Source: JAQVXR01 sp050945755
Lineage (GTDB): Bacteria; Bacillota; Dehalobacteriia; Dehalobacteriales; Dehalobacteriaceae
Direction of reading: 5' to 3'
Length of the DNA: 64,000 bases
Assembly (NCBI GenBank): GCA_050945755.1
Contig: JBMNTN010000005.1
Span: 3,829-67,828 of the forward strand
Shown: positions 16,939-25,224 of the stretch, piece by piece
How positions within the stretch are numbered: position 1 is the first letter of the stretch
How the letters are laid out: every line of letters starts with the position of its first letter
Program-made: the position numbers and the translations under genes
The notes under the pieces: generated by a model
Told to the model about the DNA's origin: nothing
The model's input: only the letters and a program-made list of their open reading frames with translations
Databases searched by the model: none

Positions 16939-18696
16939 ATGCTTGACCCAACACAATTTAAAGATTGGCAAATTGCTGCAGAGGCCGAAAAATCAATGCC
17001 GAGTCCTGAAGAATGGCAAGAAAAGCTGGGCCTGGAAAAAGATGAAATGATTCCTTTTGGAAAAACTCCGAAACTTGACTTTCTCAAAATTATCGACAGG
17101 TTAAAAGATCGTCCGGATGGTAAGTACATAGAAGTAACTGCAATTACTCCAACTCCTTTGGGAGAAGGTAAATCTACTACAGCATTAGGATTGATAGAAG
17201 GATTGGGCAAAAGAGGGATGAATGTCGGCGGTTGTCTGCGTCAACCTTCCGGTGGGCCCACGATGAATGTTAAAGGGTCGGCGGCCGGCGGTGGAAATGC
17301 TCTGCTCATACCAATGACAGAGTTTTCCCTTGGTTTAACCGGGGATATTAATGACATTATGAATGCCCACAATCTGGCAATGGTTGCTCTTAACGCCAGA
17401 ATGCAGCATGAGGCAAATTATGATGATGCCGAGCTGGCAAAAAGAAATTTACGAAGATTAGACATTGATCCCAAGAATATTGAGATGGGCTGGATTATTG
17501 ACTTTTGCGCCCAGGGTTTGAGAAACATTATTATGGGTATCGGGGGCAAAAGAGATGGCTTTATGATGTCCTCGAAATTTGGGATTGCCGTCAGTTCAGA
17601 GTTGATGGCAATTTTGGCTGTGGCCAGAGATCTAAAAGATCTTCGAGAACGCATTGGCAATATTGTTGTTGCCTACGATAAAAAAGGTAATCCGGTCACT
17701 ACTGCCGACTTGGAAGTTGACGGTGCTATGGCAGCCTTTATGCGTAACACTATTAATCCTACACTCTGTTACACTGTGGAACATCAACCGTGTCTCGTCC
17801 ATGCCGGTCCTTTTGCTAACATTGCTATTGGACAATCCTCCATTATTGGGGACCGGGTAGGCCTAAAAATGTTTGATTACCATGTCACGGAAAGTGGATT
17901 TGCTGCTGATATCGGATTCGAAAAGTTCTGGAACGTCAAAAGCCGCCTAAGCGGGCTGACACCGAATGTATCCGTCTTGGTTGCGACGATTAGAGCACTC
18001 AAAATGCATGGTGGCGGACCAACTGTTGTGCCCGGACGTCCTCTCCCTGAGGAATACACAAAGCAGAATTTAGGTTTGGTAGAAAAAGGTTTGGAGAATC
18101 TCCTGCATCATTTGGCCGTTGTCAAAAAATCCGGAATCAATCCGGTTGTTTGCATCAACGGTTTCCACACCGACACAAAGGAAGAAATTGAACTGGTGAA
18201 GAGAGCTGTGGAACAGGCCGGCGGCCGTTGCGCCGTTTCTGAGCATTGGAGATATGGTGGAGAAGGAGCATTGGAACTTGCGGATGCTGTTATTGATGCA
18301 TGTAATGATCCGGTAGACTTTAAATTCCTCTATCCATTGGAAATGCCGTTGAGACAGCGTGTAGAGGTTATTGCCAAAGAAGTATACGGAGCGGAAGGTG
18401 TTGATTGGGCACCGGAAGCTGAAGCAAAGGCAAAGAGATTTGAAGCTGATCCCAAGTACAAAGAATTTGCGACGATGATGGTAAAAACCCACCTTAGTTT
18501 GAGCCATGACCCGACGCTGAAAGGCGTGCCGAAGAACTGGAGATTGCCTATCCGGGATGTCCTGGTTTACGGCGGTGCCAGGTTCCTCTGCCCAATGGCC
18601 GGTGCCATCAGCTTGATGCCGGGAACCGGTTCGGATCCTGCTTACAGGCGAATTGACATTGATGTGAACACTGGTAAAGTGAGCGGACTGTTCTAA
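16939..18696 (+). CDS. fhs: Formate--tetrahydrofolate ligase
   Basis: ATP-dependent activation of formate to 10-formyl-THF in the Wood-Ljungdahl methyl branch; in reverse it recovers ATP when methyl groups are oxidised. The P-loop PTPLGEGKST is at residues 71-80. Other landmarks are CLRQPSGGPTMNVKG soon after, LTGDINDIMNAHNL and MPGTGSDPAYRRID near the end. The protein is 585 residues, somewhat longer than the 555-560 typical of the family. The ATG at 16939 is preceded by AAAGAAAGGGG; an in-frame start at 16879 lacks such a site. A terminator-like hairpin follows, then pylD. FchA and FolD are not present nearby. Confidence 0.97.
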   Translation: MLDPTQFKDWQIAAEAEKSMPSPEEWQEKLGLEKDEMIPFGKTPKLDFLKIIDRLKDRPDGKYIEVTAITPTPLGEGKSTTALGLIEGLGKRGMNVGGCLRQPSGGPTMNVKGSAAGGGNALLIPMTEFSLGLTGDINDIMNAHNLAMVALNARMQHEANYDDAELAKRNLRRLDIDPKNIEMGWIIDFCAQGLRNIIMGIGGKRDGFMMSSKFGIAVSSELMAILAVARDLKDLRERIGNIVVAYDKKGNPVTTADLEVDGAMAAFMRNTINPTLCYTVEHQPCLVHAGPFANIAIGQSSIIGDRVGLKMFDYHVTESGFAADIGFEKFWNVKSRLSGLTPNVSVLVATIRALKMHGGGPTVVPGRPLPEEYTKQNLGLVEKGLENLLHHLAVVKKSGINPVVCINGFHTDTKEEIELVKRAVEQAGGRCAVSEHWRYGGEGALELADAVIDACNDPVDFKFLYPLEMPLRQRVEVIAKEVYGAEGVDWAPEAEAKAKRFEADPKYKEFATMMVKTHLSLSHDPTLKGVPKNWRLPIRDVLVYGGARFLCPMAGAISLMPGTGSDPAYRRIDIDVNTGKVSGLF

Positions 18697-18714
18697 GCAG
18701 AAACCTATGCAGTT

Positions 18715-18750
18715 AATCAGGAAGTCAAATCGGACTTCCTGATTATTTGC
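18715..18750 (+). terminator. Terminator-like hairpin after fhs
   Basis: AATCAGGAAGTC at 18715-18726 and GACTTCCTGATT at 18733-18744 form a perfect 12-bp stem with a six-base loop, followed by a weak T-rich tail. It lies between fhs and pylD and may only partly stop transcription. Confidence 0.65.
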
Positions 18751-18784
18751 ATTTGGCTAGCGAAGGCCGAAAGGGGTAATAAAG

Positions 18785-19600
18785 TTGACGCGGTTAACGG
18801 AGAAGGATATCACAGGGCTTGACCAGGAACTAGTTAGTTACAACCGGGATTTGCTCAAAAAAACAGGGATGACTTTGAGAGAGATCGCCTGCTTTGCTTC
18901 TGGCGTACGGGAGGAAGAATTTATTCAGGCCGGGGAAAAACTTAAAGTGGCGGTCGTTCCGATAACTGCGGGCTTAGGGGTTATCGGCGGGTTTGTTCAT
19001 TCTGTCCAAAGTATAACTCGCTTCCTGGGATTTGAGACAGTAATTACCCGGAGGACAGATGTAGATGGATTCTATGAAGCAACTGAAAAAAAAGCAGATA
19101 TTGTCTTTATGGCTGATGACAACAGGTTTATTGCCGTAAATTTACATAGGGGTTTTGTCGCAGATAACGGTGTCGCAACCGGCAGGGGTTATGTGGCAGC
19201 TCTGTATGGCATGTCCGCGGGGTTGGAAGATCAAAAAGTATTAGTACTAGGGGCAGGACCGGTAGGGAGAGCTGCTTTAAAGTTTCTTCAAGAACTAGGG
19301 GCCCGGAGCGCTGTTTTTGACATTAATTCTTCGGCAACGGCAGATTTGGCAAATCAGGATGGAATAACAGTCGAACACCACATTGACCAGGCTCTTATCC
19401 GTTACCCGTATTTGGTTGATGCAACTCCCCAGGGCTCTTTTCTTACATTGGAAAAATTACATAAAAATATCATGGTGTCCGCTCCGGGCGTTCCTTTAGG
19501 GCTTACCACTGATACATATACAATGATTGAGGAACGGGTGATTCATGACCCGCTGCAGATTGGGGTAGCGGTGATGCTGGCTTTAGTCAGTAAAAACTAA
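18785..19600 (+). CDS. pylD: Pyrrolysine biosynthesis dehydrogenase PylD
   Basis: NAD-dependent oxidation and cyclisation of 3-methylornithyl-lysine to pyrrolysine, the last step of the pathway. The 271-residue protein has a helical N-terminal part and a Rossmann fold with GAGPVG at residues 156-161. PylD-like stretches include VVPITAGLGVIGGF (about 57-70), FMADDNRFIAVNL (about 108-120), SAPGVPLGL and the C-terminal DPLQIGVAVML. The start is TTG at 18785 after AAAGGGG. It is separated from pylB by about 6.3 kb that holds transport genes and fhs, and it lies between fhs and metF. Shikimate-dehydrogenase-like enzymes share the fold, but the conserved blocks and the pyl context favour PylD. Confidence 0.88.
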   Translation: MTRLTEKDITGLDQELVSYNRDLLKKTGMTLREIACFASGVREEEFIQAGEKLKVAVVPITAGLGVIGGFVHSVQSITRFLGFETVITRRTDVDGFYEATEKKADIVFMADDNRFIAVNLHRGFVADNGVATGRGYVAALYGMSAGLEDQKVLVLGAGPVGRAALKFLQELGARSAVFDINSSATADLANQDGITVEHHIDQALIRYPYLVDATPQGSFLTLEKLHKNIMVSAPGVPLGLTTDTYTMIEERVIHDPLQIGVAVMLALVSKN

Positions 19601-19742
19601 CCAACTTCTAAAGATAAGGATTACCAAAATTAAACGTTGCAATATTGAAAAAAATAGTCGAAAATTGTAAGAAGGAGTAGCTTAATAAATCATAGATTTA
19701 GGTTATAAAAAAGAACCTTAGATTAAGGGAGGGGTGCAAGAG

Positions 19743-21302
19743 ATGAATAACCGATTTAAGGAATCTTTGCTGGATCCCAATACCATGTCTGTCACCTGGG
19801 AATTAGTTCCGGGACGGGGTGCAAGGGAAAAATCTCAGATAAACGCCATTGCTGCTGCTGAACAGGCAGCAAAAGGCGGCAAAATTCATGCTCTGACTAT
19901 TACGGATAATCCGGGTGGTAATCCTGCAATATTGGCGGATGCTTTGGGGATGGATATTCTCAAGGTGGGAATTGAACCACTTGTTCATTTTACCTGCAAG
20001 GATAAAAATCGAAACCAATTAGAAAGCCAGCTTTATTCTCTGGACCGGGCAGGGATCCGTAACTTGTTAATCATGACGGGTGATTACCCGGTAACCGGTT
20101 TTGAGGGAAGGCCAAAACCGGTATTTGACATTGACCCTACCCATACTTTAGAGTTAATTGGTGAAATGAACCGGGGTCTGGAGTATCCTGGGTTTAAAGG
20201 CACGATTAAACACCAGCCCAGTGACTTTTTTGCCGGGGCAGCTGTTTCCCCTTTTAAAGGAACAGAAGCAGAACAGATGGTCCAATATTTTAAAATGAAA
20301 AAGAAGATAGAATCCGGTGCCCAGTTTATTGTTACTCAGCTTGGTTATGACGCACGTAAGTTTCATGAAGTAATTCAATTTATGAAATTAAACAACTTGA
20401 ATGTGCCCATTGTGGGAAATCTTTATATTCTACCATTTGGGGCAGCCAAAATAATGAATAAAAACCAGATTCCTGGATGTGTCGTTACCGATAAGCTTGT
20501 TGCCGAATTGGACAAGGAACGGACGGCACCGGATAAAGGCGTAGGTGCAAGGCTACTGCGTGCTGCCAAGATGTATGCCATCATGAAAGGAATGGGCTTT
20601 GACGGGGTGCATATTGGTGGCCACAATATTAAATATGAGCAGGTTGAATACATCATTGAAAAAGGGGAAGAGCTGAGTGCCAATTGGCTTGATTTGGTAC
20701 GCGAATTCGATTACCCGATGCCTAACGGATTTTATCTTTATGAAAAAGACGAGAAAACGGGACTTAACACCGAAACTCTGACGAACAGAAAGGGACGACC
20801 CCTTGATACTCCGGTGCAATTTGTTTACAGATTGTCCCGGGTGGTGCACAGCCTAATTTTCGAACCAAATAAAAACTTTTTTGGTTTGATGCGAGGTGTA
20901 TCCAAGGCAGTTGATGGGACCGGAATGGAAAAGTACTATCACTGGCTGGAACATATGGCTAAAGTGATGATCTATGACTGCAAAGACTGTGGCGATTGTG
21001 CCTTGACAGATGTAGCATACAGTTGTCCCATGTCCCAATGTCCGAAAAACCAGCGAAACGGTGCCTGCGGGGGCAGCTTCAACGGCTGGTGCGAAGTCTA
21101 CCCCAATGAAAGAAAATGTGTTTATGTTAAAGCCTATGCCCGGTTAAAGAATTATGGACAGGAAATGCAGCTTGATTCTTATCACGTTACACCATGTAAC
21201 TGGGATCTTTATCAAACTTCATCTTGGATAAATTTTTATTTGGGTAGAGACCACTCAGCGAAACGTTTGAATATTCCTAAAGTGGAAAAGAAAAAGAAAT
21301 AA
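19743..21302 (+). CDS. metF: Methylenetetrahydrofolate reductase, MetF-MetV fusion
   Basis: Interconverts 5,10-methylene-THF and 5-methyl-THF. Residues from about 10 to 300 form the MetF TIM barrel (WELVPGRG, ALTITDNPGGN, MTGDYPVTG, FIVTQLGYD). The C-terminal part carries a Cys-rich zinc-binding domain of the MetV/MTHFR-C type at about 410-460, with CKDCGDC, CPMSQCP and ACGG. In many acetogens metV and metF are separate genes; here both lie in one 519-residue chain. The ATG at 19743 has GGGAGGGG upstream. A strong terminator at 21461 ends the transcript. It links the methyl-THF made from dimethylamine to the methyl branch. Confidence 0.92.
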   Translation: MNNRFKESLLDPNTMSVTWELVPGRGAREKSQINAIAAAEQAAKGGKIHALTITDNPGGNPAILADALGMDILKVGIEPLVHFTCKDKNRNQLESQLYSLDRAGIRNLLIMTGDYPVTGFEGRPKPVFDIDPTHTLELIGEMNRGLEYPGFKGTIKHQPSDFFAGAAVSPFKGTEAEQMVQYFKMKKKIESGAQFIVTQLGYDARKFHEVIQFMKLNNLNVPIVGNLYILPFGAAKIMNKNQIPGCVVTDKLVAELDKERTAPDKGVGARLLRAAKMYAIMKGMGFDGVHIGGHNIKYEQVEYIIEKGEELSANWLDLVREFDYPMPNGFYLYEKDEKTGLNTETLTNRKGRPLDTPVQFVYRLSRVVHSLIFEPNKNFFGLMRGVSKAVDGTGMEKYYHWLEHMAKVMIYDCKDCGDCALTDVAYSCPMSQCPKNQRNGACGGSFNGWCEVYPNERKCVYVKAYARLKNYGQEMQLDSYHVTPCNWDLYQTSSWINFYLGRDHSAKRLNIPKVEKKKK

Positions 21303-21640
21303 TAGATTGATGCTTTGAAAAAATGATGATAAATGGCAAACAAAAAACGCGGTAAGAGCAGCATTTTCAGGCTGTTGAGAAAGGGTATTTAAGTTTTTAC
21401 ATTCCGGCTTCAGGCAAGGAATTTACCCGATCAAATGGAATGTTGCTTTTTCAACAACTTAAAACGCGGCAAAAGGCCGCGTTTTAAACTTGGTTTTTTG
21501 TAACAGTGCTGGTCATTGGGAATACTGGATAGCTGTGATCGAATACTGAATAATTCTACTATCTGTCGTATTGTAAAGAGGATTAGCGCGGATTACAGCA
21601 AGTATGAAGAAAATCTGTCGGATAACTACAGGAGGAGAAA
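21303..21640. other. Structured intergenic region before the hydantoinase-like gene
   Basis: Holds the terminator at 21461-21485 and a second copy of its left arm, AAAAAACGCGG at 21342-21352. The upstream copy could also pair with CCGCGTTTT of the terminator, so alternative folds are possible. No ORF is supported. The AGGAGGAG site at 21630-21637 belongs to the next gene. Confidence 0.5.
21461..21490 (+). terminator. Strong terminator after metF
   Basis: AAAACGCGGC at 21461-21470 and GCCGCGTTTT at 21476-21485 form a perfect 10-bp GC-rich stem with a five-base loop; the T run is inside the second arm. Confidence 0.8.
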
Positions 21641-23611
21641 ATGTCTTTAGTTCTAGGTATAGATACAGGAGGAACATATACCGACGGGGTAGTCGTGGAT
21701 CTAACTGAAAAAAAGATAATTGCCAAAGGTAAGAGCCTGACAACCAGAGAAGATTTGGCAATTGGTATTCGAAATTGTATTAATCATTTGGAATTCAACC
21801 AATTTGACCAGATTAATGCTGTTTCATTGTCTACGACACTTGCCACCAATTCTATTGTGGAAGGCCGGGGTTGTACCGTGGGTTTGGTATTAATTGGTCA
21901 CGAACCTTTGGGGACACTTCCGACAGAACATATTGGAGTAATTTCCGGAGGACATGATATCAAAGGTTTTGCCCAGGAAGATTTGGATCTCTCGGAGGCC
22001 CGTCGAGTTTTGGAAAGGTTTCGAGGTGTAGTTGATGCGATTGCTGTGTCCGGTTATTTAAGCATTCGGAATCCGGAGCATGAGCTGCAAATAAGGGACC
22101 TAGTGCAAGAAACGTTGCATCTCCCGGTGGTGTGCGCGCACCAGTTGACAACAAGTCTGGGTTTTCATGAACGGACAGTAACTGCTGTGTTGAATGCACG
22201 ATTAATGCCAATAATTGAAGAACTGATGGTATCAGTTAAAGAGGTTCTTAACGAAAGAGAAATTGATGCCCCAGTGATGATCGTTAAGGGCGATGGTAGT
22301 TTAATGAGTGAGACTCTGGCCAAGGAAAAACCGATCGATACTATTCTTTCCGGACCGGCATCCAGTATTATTGGCAGCACGTTCTTGACTGGCAGACCGG
22401 AGGCGCTTGTTTTAGATATGGGAGGAACAACCACTGATATAGCTGTGCTGGAAAACGGTGTTCCCCGGCTTAATCCGGAAGGGGCTATGGTAGGGCGGTG
22501 GCTGACCAGGGTGGAGGCTGCCGAAATCTCTACTTATGGATTAGGCGGGGATAGTTATCTCCAGGTTAATCGGGAGGGAAAACTAATGGTTGGTCCGGAA
22601 AGGGTTTGGCCGCTTGCCGTAACAGCGTTTTCTCACCCTCACTTAGTGCATGAATTAAAAAGATATTTAATCAAAGACTATAGGCTAATGTTTGCCCAGC
22701 CAACAGATTGCTTTTTCTTATTAAAAGAACCTGGGAAAGGAGCATTGAGCCAATTAGAAAAATGCATAATTAATGAACTTCGCCAAGAGCCCCATTCATT
22801 GTTTTATTTAGCGGAAAAGTTGGATTTGGATCCAATTCTATTTAATTTCCAACATCTGATTAACCAAGGAATCGTGGCGAGGGTATCATTTACACCAACA
22901 GACGTGCTCCATGCTCAAGGGACTTATACTCAATGGAATGTAGAGGCCGCTCAATTAGGGGCGGAAATTTTGGCTGAGATGGCAGGAACGTCTACAGAAG
23001 AATTTCTCAATGATGCCCAGGAAAAGATTATCGTCCAATTATGTTTAGCGGTTGTGGAGAGCTTGATTAATAGAGAAGGACAATTTTTGGCTTTTCAGGA
23101 TAACACAACAGCCATGTATTTTGTAAATAAAGCGATCCTACCAAAGGAGAAAAGTCACTTAGATTGTATATTGAAAGCAGGGATGCCGATTATTGCCATT
23201 GGGGCGCCGGTACAAGCTTGGCTTCCCCCCGTAGCTCAGAGGTTATATACGGAGTTGGTTATTCCGGAACATGCGGAAGTAGCAAATGCGGTGGGAGCTG
23301 CTGCGGGAAAAATCATGGAAACAGTCCGGGTGTTAATAACGCCGGGGGATGATTATAGTGGCTATTTGGTTCATGGGCCTCGGGAATTAAAGGCTTTTAG
23401 TGAGTTAGAGGATGCTGTGGATTATGGCGTAAACGAAGCAAAAAAACAGGCAGCAGCGATGGCGAAAAAGGCGGGAGCAAAAAACTTTGAGTTGTTGGTT
23501 GACCGGAAAACAGTTTATACTAATTTGTTAAATTTTAATGAGCAAATGTTTATTGAGTGCCGGATTGAAGTTACTGCCGTTGGCCGGCCGGATTGGGAAA
23601 AGAGTAAATAA
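21641..23611 (+). CDS. Hydantoinase/oxoprolinase-family ATPase, stand-alone
   Basis: A 656-residue protein of the HyuA-like ASKHA fold. The first phosphate motif GIDTGGTYTD is at residues 6-15 and the second, LDMGGTTTD, at 258-266. GDGSLMS near 217-223 is a further family block. Residues about 365-420 look like an inserted winged-helix segment (helices around LAEKLDLDPILFNFQHLINQGIV). HyuA normally works with HyuB on cyclic amides such as 5-oxoproline or N-methylhydantoin. No HyuB gene is present here. Its place directly after metF suggests either N-methyl substrate chemistry or an ATP-driven activator role, but it lacks the ferredoxin-like domain of the known corrinoid reductive activators RamA and RACo. 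Function unproven. Confidence 0.8.
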   Translation: MSLVLGIDTGGTYTDGVVVDLTEKKIIAKGKSLTTREDLAIGIRNCINHLEFNQFDQINAVSLSTTLATNSIVEGRGCTVGLVLIGHEPLGTLPTEHIGVISGGHDIKGFAQEDLDLSEARRVLERFRGVVDAIAVSGYLSIRNPEHELQIRDLVQETLHLPVVCAHQLTTSLGFHERTVTAVLNARLMPIIEELMVSVKEVLNEREIDAPVMIVKGDGSLMSETLAKEKPIDTILSGPASSIIGSTFLTGRPEALVLDMGGTTTDIAVLENGVPRLNPEGAMVGRWLTRVEAAEISTYGLGGDSYLQVNREGKLMVGPERVWPLAVTAFSHPHLVHELKRYLIKDYRLMFAQPTDCFFLLKEPGKGALSQLEKCIINELRQEPHSLFYLAEKLDLDPILFNFQHLINQGIVARVSFTPTDVLHAQGTYTQWNVEAAQLGAEILAEMAGTSTEEFLNDAQEKIIVQLCLAVVESLINREGQFLAFQDNTTAMYFVNKAILPKEKSHLDCILKAGMPIIAIGAPVQAWLPPVAQRLYTELVIPEHAEVANAVGAAAGKIMETVRVLITPGDDYSGYLVHGPRELKAFSELEDAVDYGVNEAKKQAAAMAKKAGAKNFELLVDRKTVYTNLLNFNEQMFIECRIEVTAVGRPDWEKSK

Positions 23612-23638
23612 TATCAAGTAGTGGTTATTAGTAAAATT

Positions 23639-23664
23639 ACCAGGCGAGAGAGCCTGGTTTTTTT
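23639..23664 (+). terminator. Terminator after the hydantoinase-like gene
   Basis: ACCAGGC and GCCTGGT form a 7-bp stem around GAGAGA, followed by a run of seven T. It closes the one-carbon island. Confidence 0.85.
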
Positions 23665-23967
23665 ATCTTATTGCATTTTCTACCCGATTGGTCGATGGTA
23701 AAGAATGAAAATAGGGGGCCAATGTTTAAGCCGGACCGATTTATAATATAATTTAAACTTATAATTCGTCAAATAACCCAAGCTAATTAACTAGATATAT
23801 CAGTTTTTTTTTCAATAAAAAAATAATAATGTAAATAGGAAGAGAAGAGAGATACAAAACTAACGTAAGTTGTCAGAATAGTCTGAAATAAATTTATTGA
23901 ACTTTGCCGCATCATATGGTAGCATGTGGCATATAATAATTAGAAGAAAAAATAAAGGTGGCGGGAT
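23665..23967. other. AT-rich intergenic region
   Basis: About 300 bases without a supported gene. It should hold the promoter of the small membrane protein at 23968, but no convincing -35/-10 pair with normal spacing was found. A GGTGGCGGG ribosome site lies just before 23968. Confidence 0.5.
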
Positions 23968-24351
23968 ATGAACAAGAGCCAAATAAGAATACTTTTTGTA
24001 GGTATTCTTTGCTTGTTTTTTTTGTGCCTCTCATATATCTCTACAGCCTCTGGCATTGAGGTCCGTTCTCCGCACCGATATCTTGCAGGCCAAAATCAGG
24101 AGGATTATCGGCAGCTAGTAAAAAAACGTTTTGCTATTTCGGAAATAGGTATTCTTCTAATTACGGGAGCCGGGATCCGGCTTTTTAGAACAAGGAAGTC
24201 CAACGAGTTATCCAGCGGTTATGTTTCCGAGAAATTAGGGGAGTTGGCAGTGTTAAGTAATAATCCTGATTATTCGGAGGAACATCAATCCAGAAGCAAT
24301 CAACTTATCAAAGAAATACGGCAGTTCTATTTTCGTAAAGAATTTTATTAA
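23968..24351 (+). CDS. Hypothetical small membrane protein
   Basis: A 127-residue protein of unknown family. Residues about 7-28 form a hydrophobic signal-anchor or signal peptide (ILFVGILCLFFLCLSYI). A weaker hydrophobic stretch at about 60-72 is followed by a basic segment, and the C-terminal half is charged and probably helical. It starts at ATG after GGTGGCGGG and is followed by a good terminator, so it is likely a single-gene transcript. No catalytic motif is visible. Confidence 0.65.
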   Translation: MNKSQIRILFVGILCLFFLCLSYISTASGIEVRSPHRYLAGQNQEDYRQLVKKRFAISEIGILLITGAGIRLFRTRKSNELSSGYVSEKLGELAVLSNNPDYSEEHQSRSNQLIKEIRQFYFRKEFY

Positions 24352-24361
24352 TCCATTAATC

Positions 24362-24384
24362 ACCCCTGACGGGGTATTTTTTTG
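24362..24384 (+). terminator. Terminator after the small membrane protein
   Basis: ACCCC, loop TGAC and GGGGT form a short GC stem followed by A and a run of seven T. Confidence 0.75.
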
Positions 24385-24622
24385 TCTCCATGTTCTAGGG
24401 GGTCATATACTTGTTTGGGATTATTTTATTGTTAAGCAAATTATGCATATCAGCAAACTATGGATAGGGTCACAGCGAAGCGTCCTAGGGAAGGTATGGG
24501 TTCCCTGGGAAAGAACAAAAGCATTACTGATGAATGCCAAAAGGCATGAAATGATTTTGTTCTGGTGCTATACTATAGGTAAGAAAAACTTGTACTATAA
24601 CACTGTGTGGAGGTTGGAACTG

Positions 24623-25135
24623 ATGAATGAAGTCATCAATGCCATTCTCACGAGGCGGAGTATCCGAAAGTATTCAGGTGAATCAGTACCGGAAGAAATG
24701 GTTACCGTGTTGCTCCAGGCGGCAATGAGCGCTCCCACAGCCCGTAACCAACGGCCTTGGCAGTTTATTGTGGTCAGGGACCATGAGATTTTACGAAAGA
24801 TCCCTGATTTTAATCCATACGCAACGCCGCTTTATAGTGCTGATATGGCAATTCTTGTATGTGCTGACAAAAAGCTGATAAAATCAGAGGGCTTTTGGGG
24901 GCAGGACTGTTCCGCTGCCACAGAGAATATTTTAATTGCCGCTCATTCTCTGGGTTTAGGCGGGGTATGGATAGGTGTTTATCCCAAGAATGAATTGATG
25001 GACCTGTTGGCCAAATTATTTGATTTGCCTGATCATGTAGTGCCATTTTCGTTAATCAGTCTTGGCTTTCCTGCAGAAACCAAACCTGAATCAGAGAAAT
25101 TTGACCAATCCCGAGTCCACTATAATAAATGGTAA
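24623..25135 (+). CDS. Nitroreductase-family FMN oxidoreductase
   Basis: A 170-residue flavoprotein of the nitroreductase superfamily. The N-terminal TRRSIRKYSGE motif (about residues 10-20) contacts FMN phosphate, followed by AAMSAPTARNQRPWQFIVV and the later GLGGVWIGVYP segment. These enzymes use NAD(P)H to reduce quinones, nitro compounds or flavins; the true substrate is unknown. The ATG at 24623 is chosen because GGAGG lies at 24609-24613; the frame is open further upstream to 24443 but that part has no family similarity. The long 5' part of the intergenic region shows nothing else. Confidence 0.9.
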   Translation: MNEVINAILTRRSIRKYSGESVPEEMVTVLLQAAMSAPTARNQRPWQFIVVRDHEILRKIPDFNPYATPLYSADMAILVCADKKLIKSEGFWGQDCSAATENILIAAHSLGLGGVWIGVYPKNELMDLLAKLFDLPDHVVPFSLISLGFPAETKPESEKFDQSRVHYNKW

Positions 25136-25224
25136 TAGGAAAAAAATTGATAAAGTTTGTGATGTTACATGAGAGAGGTAGATTGATGGGAAACTAAAAC
25201 ATCATGCTTGCTGGGAGGATTATG

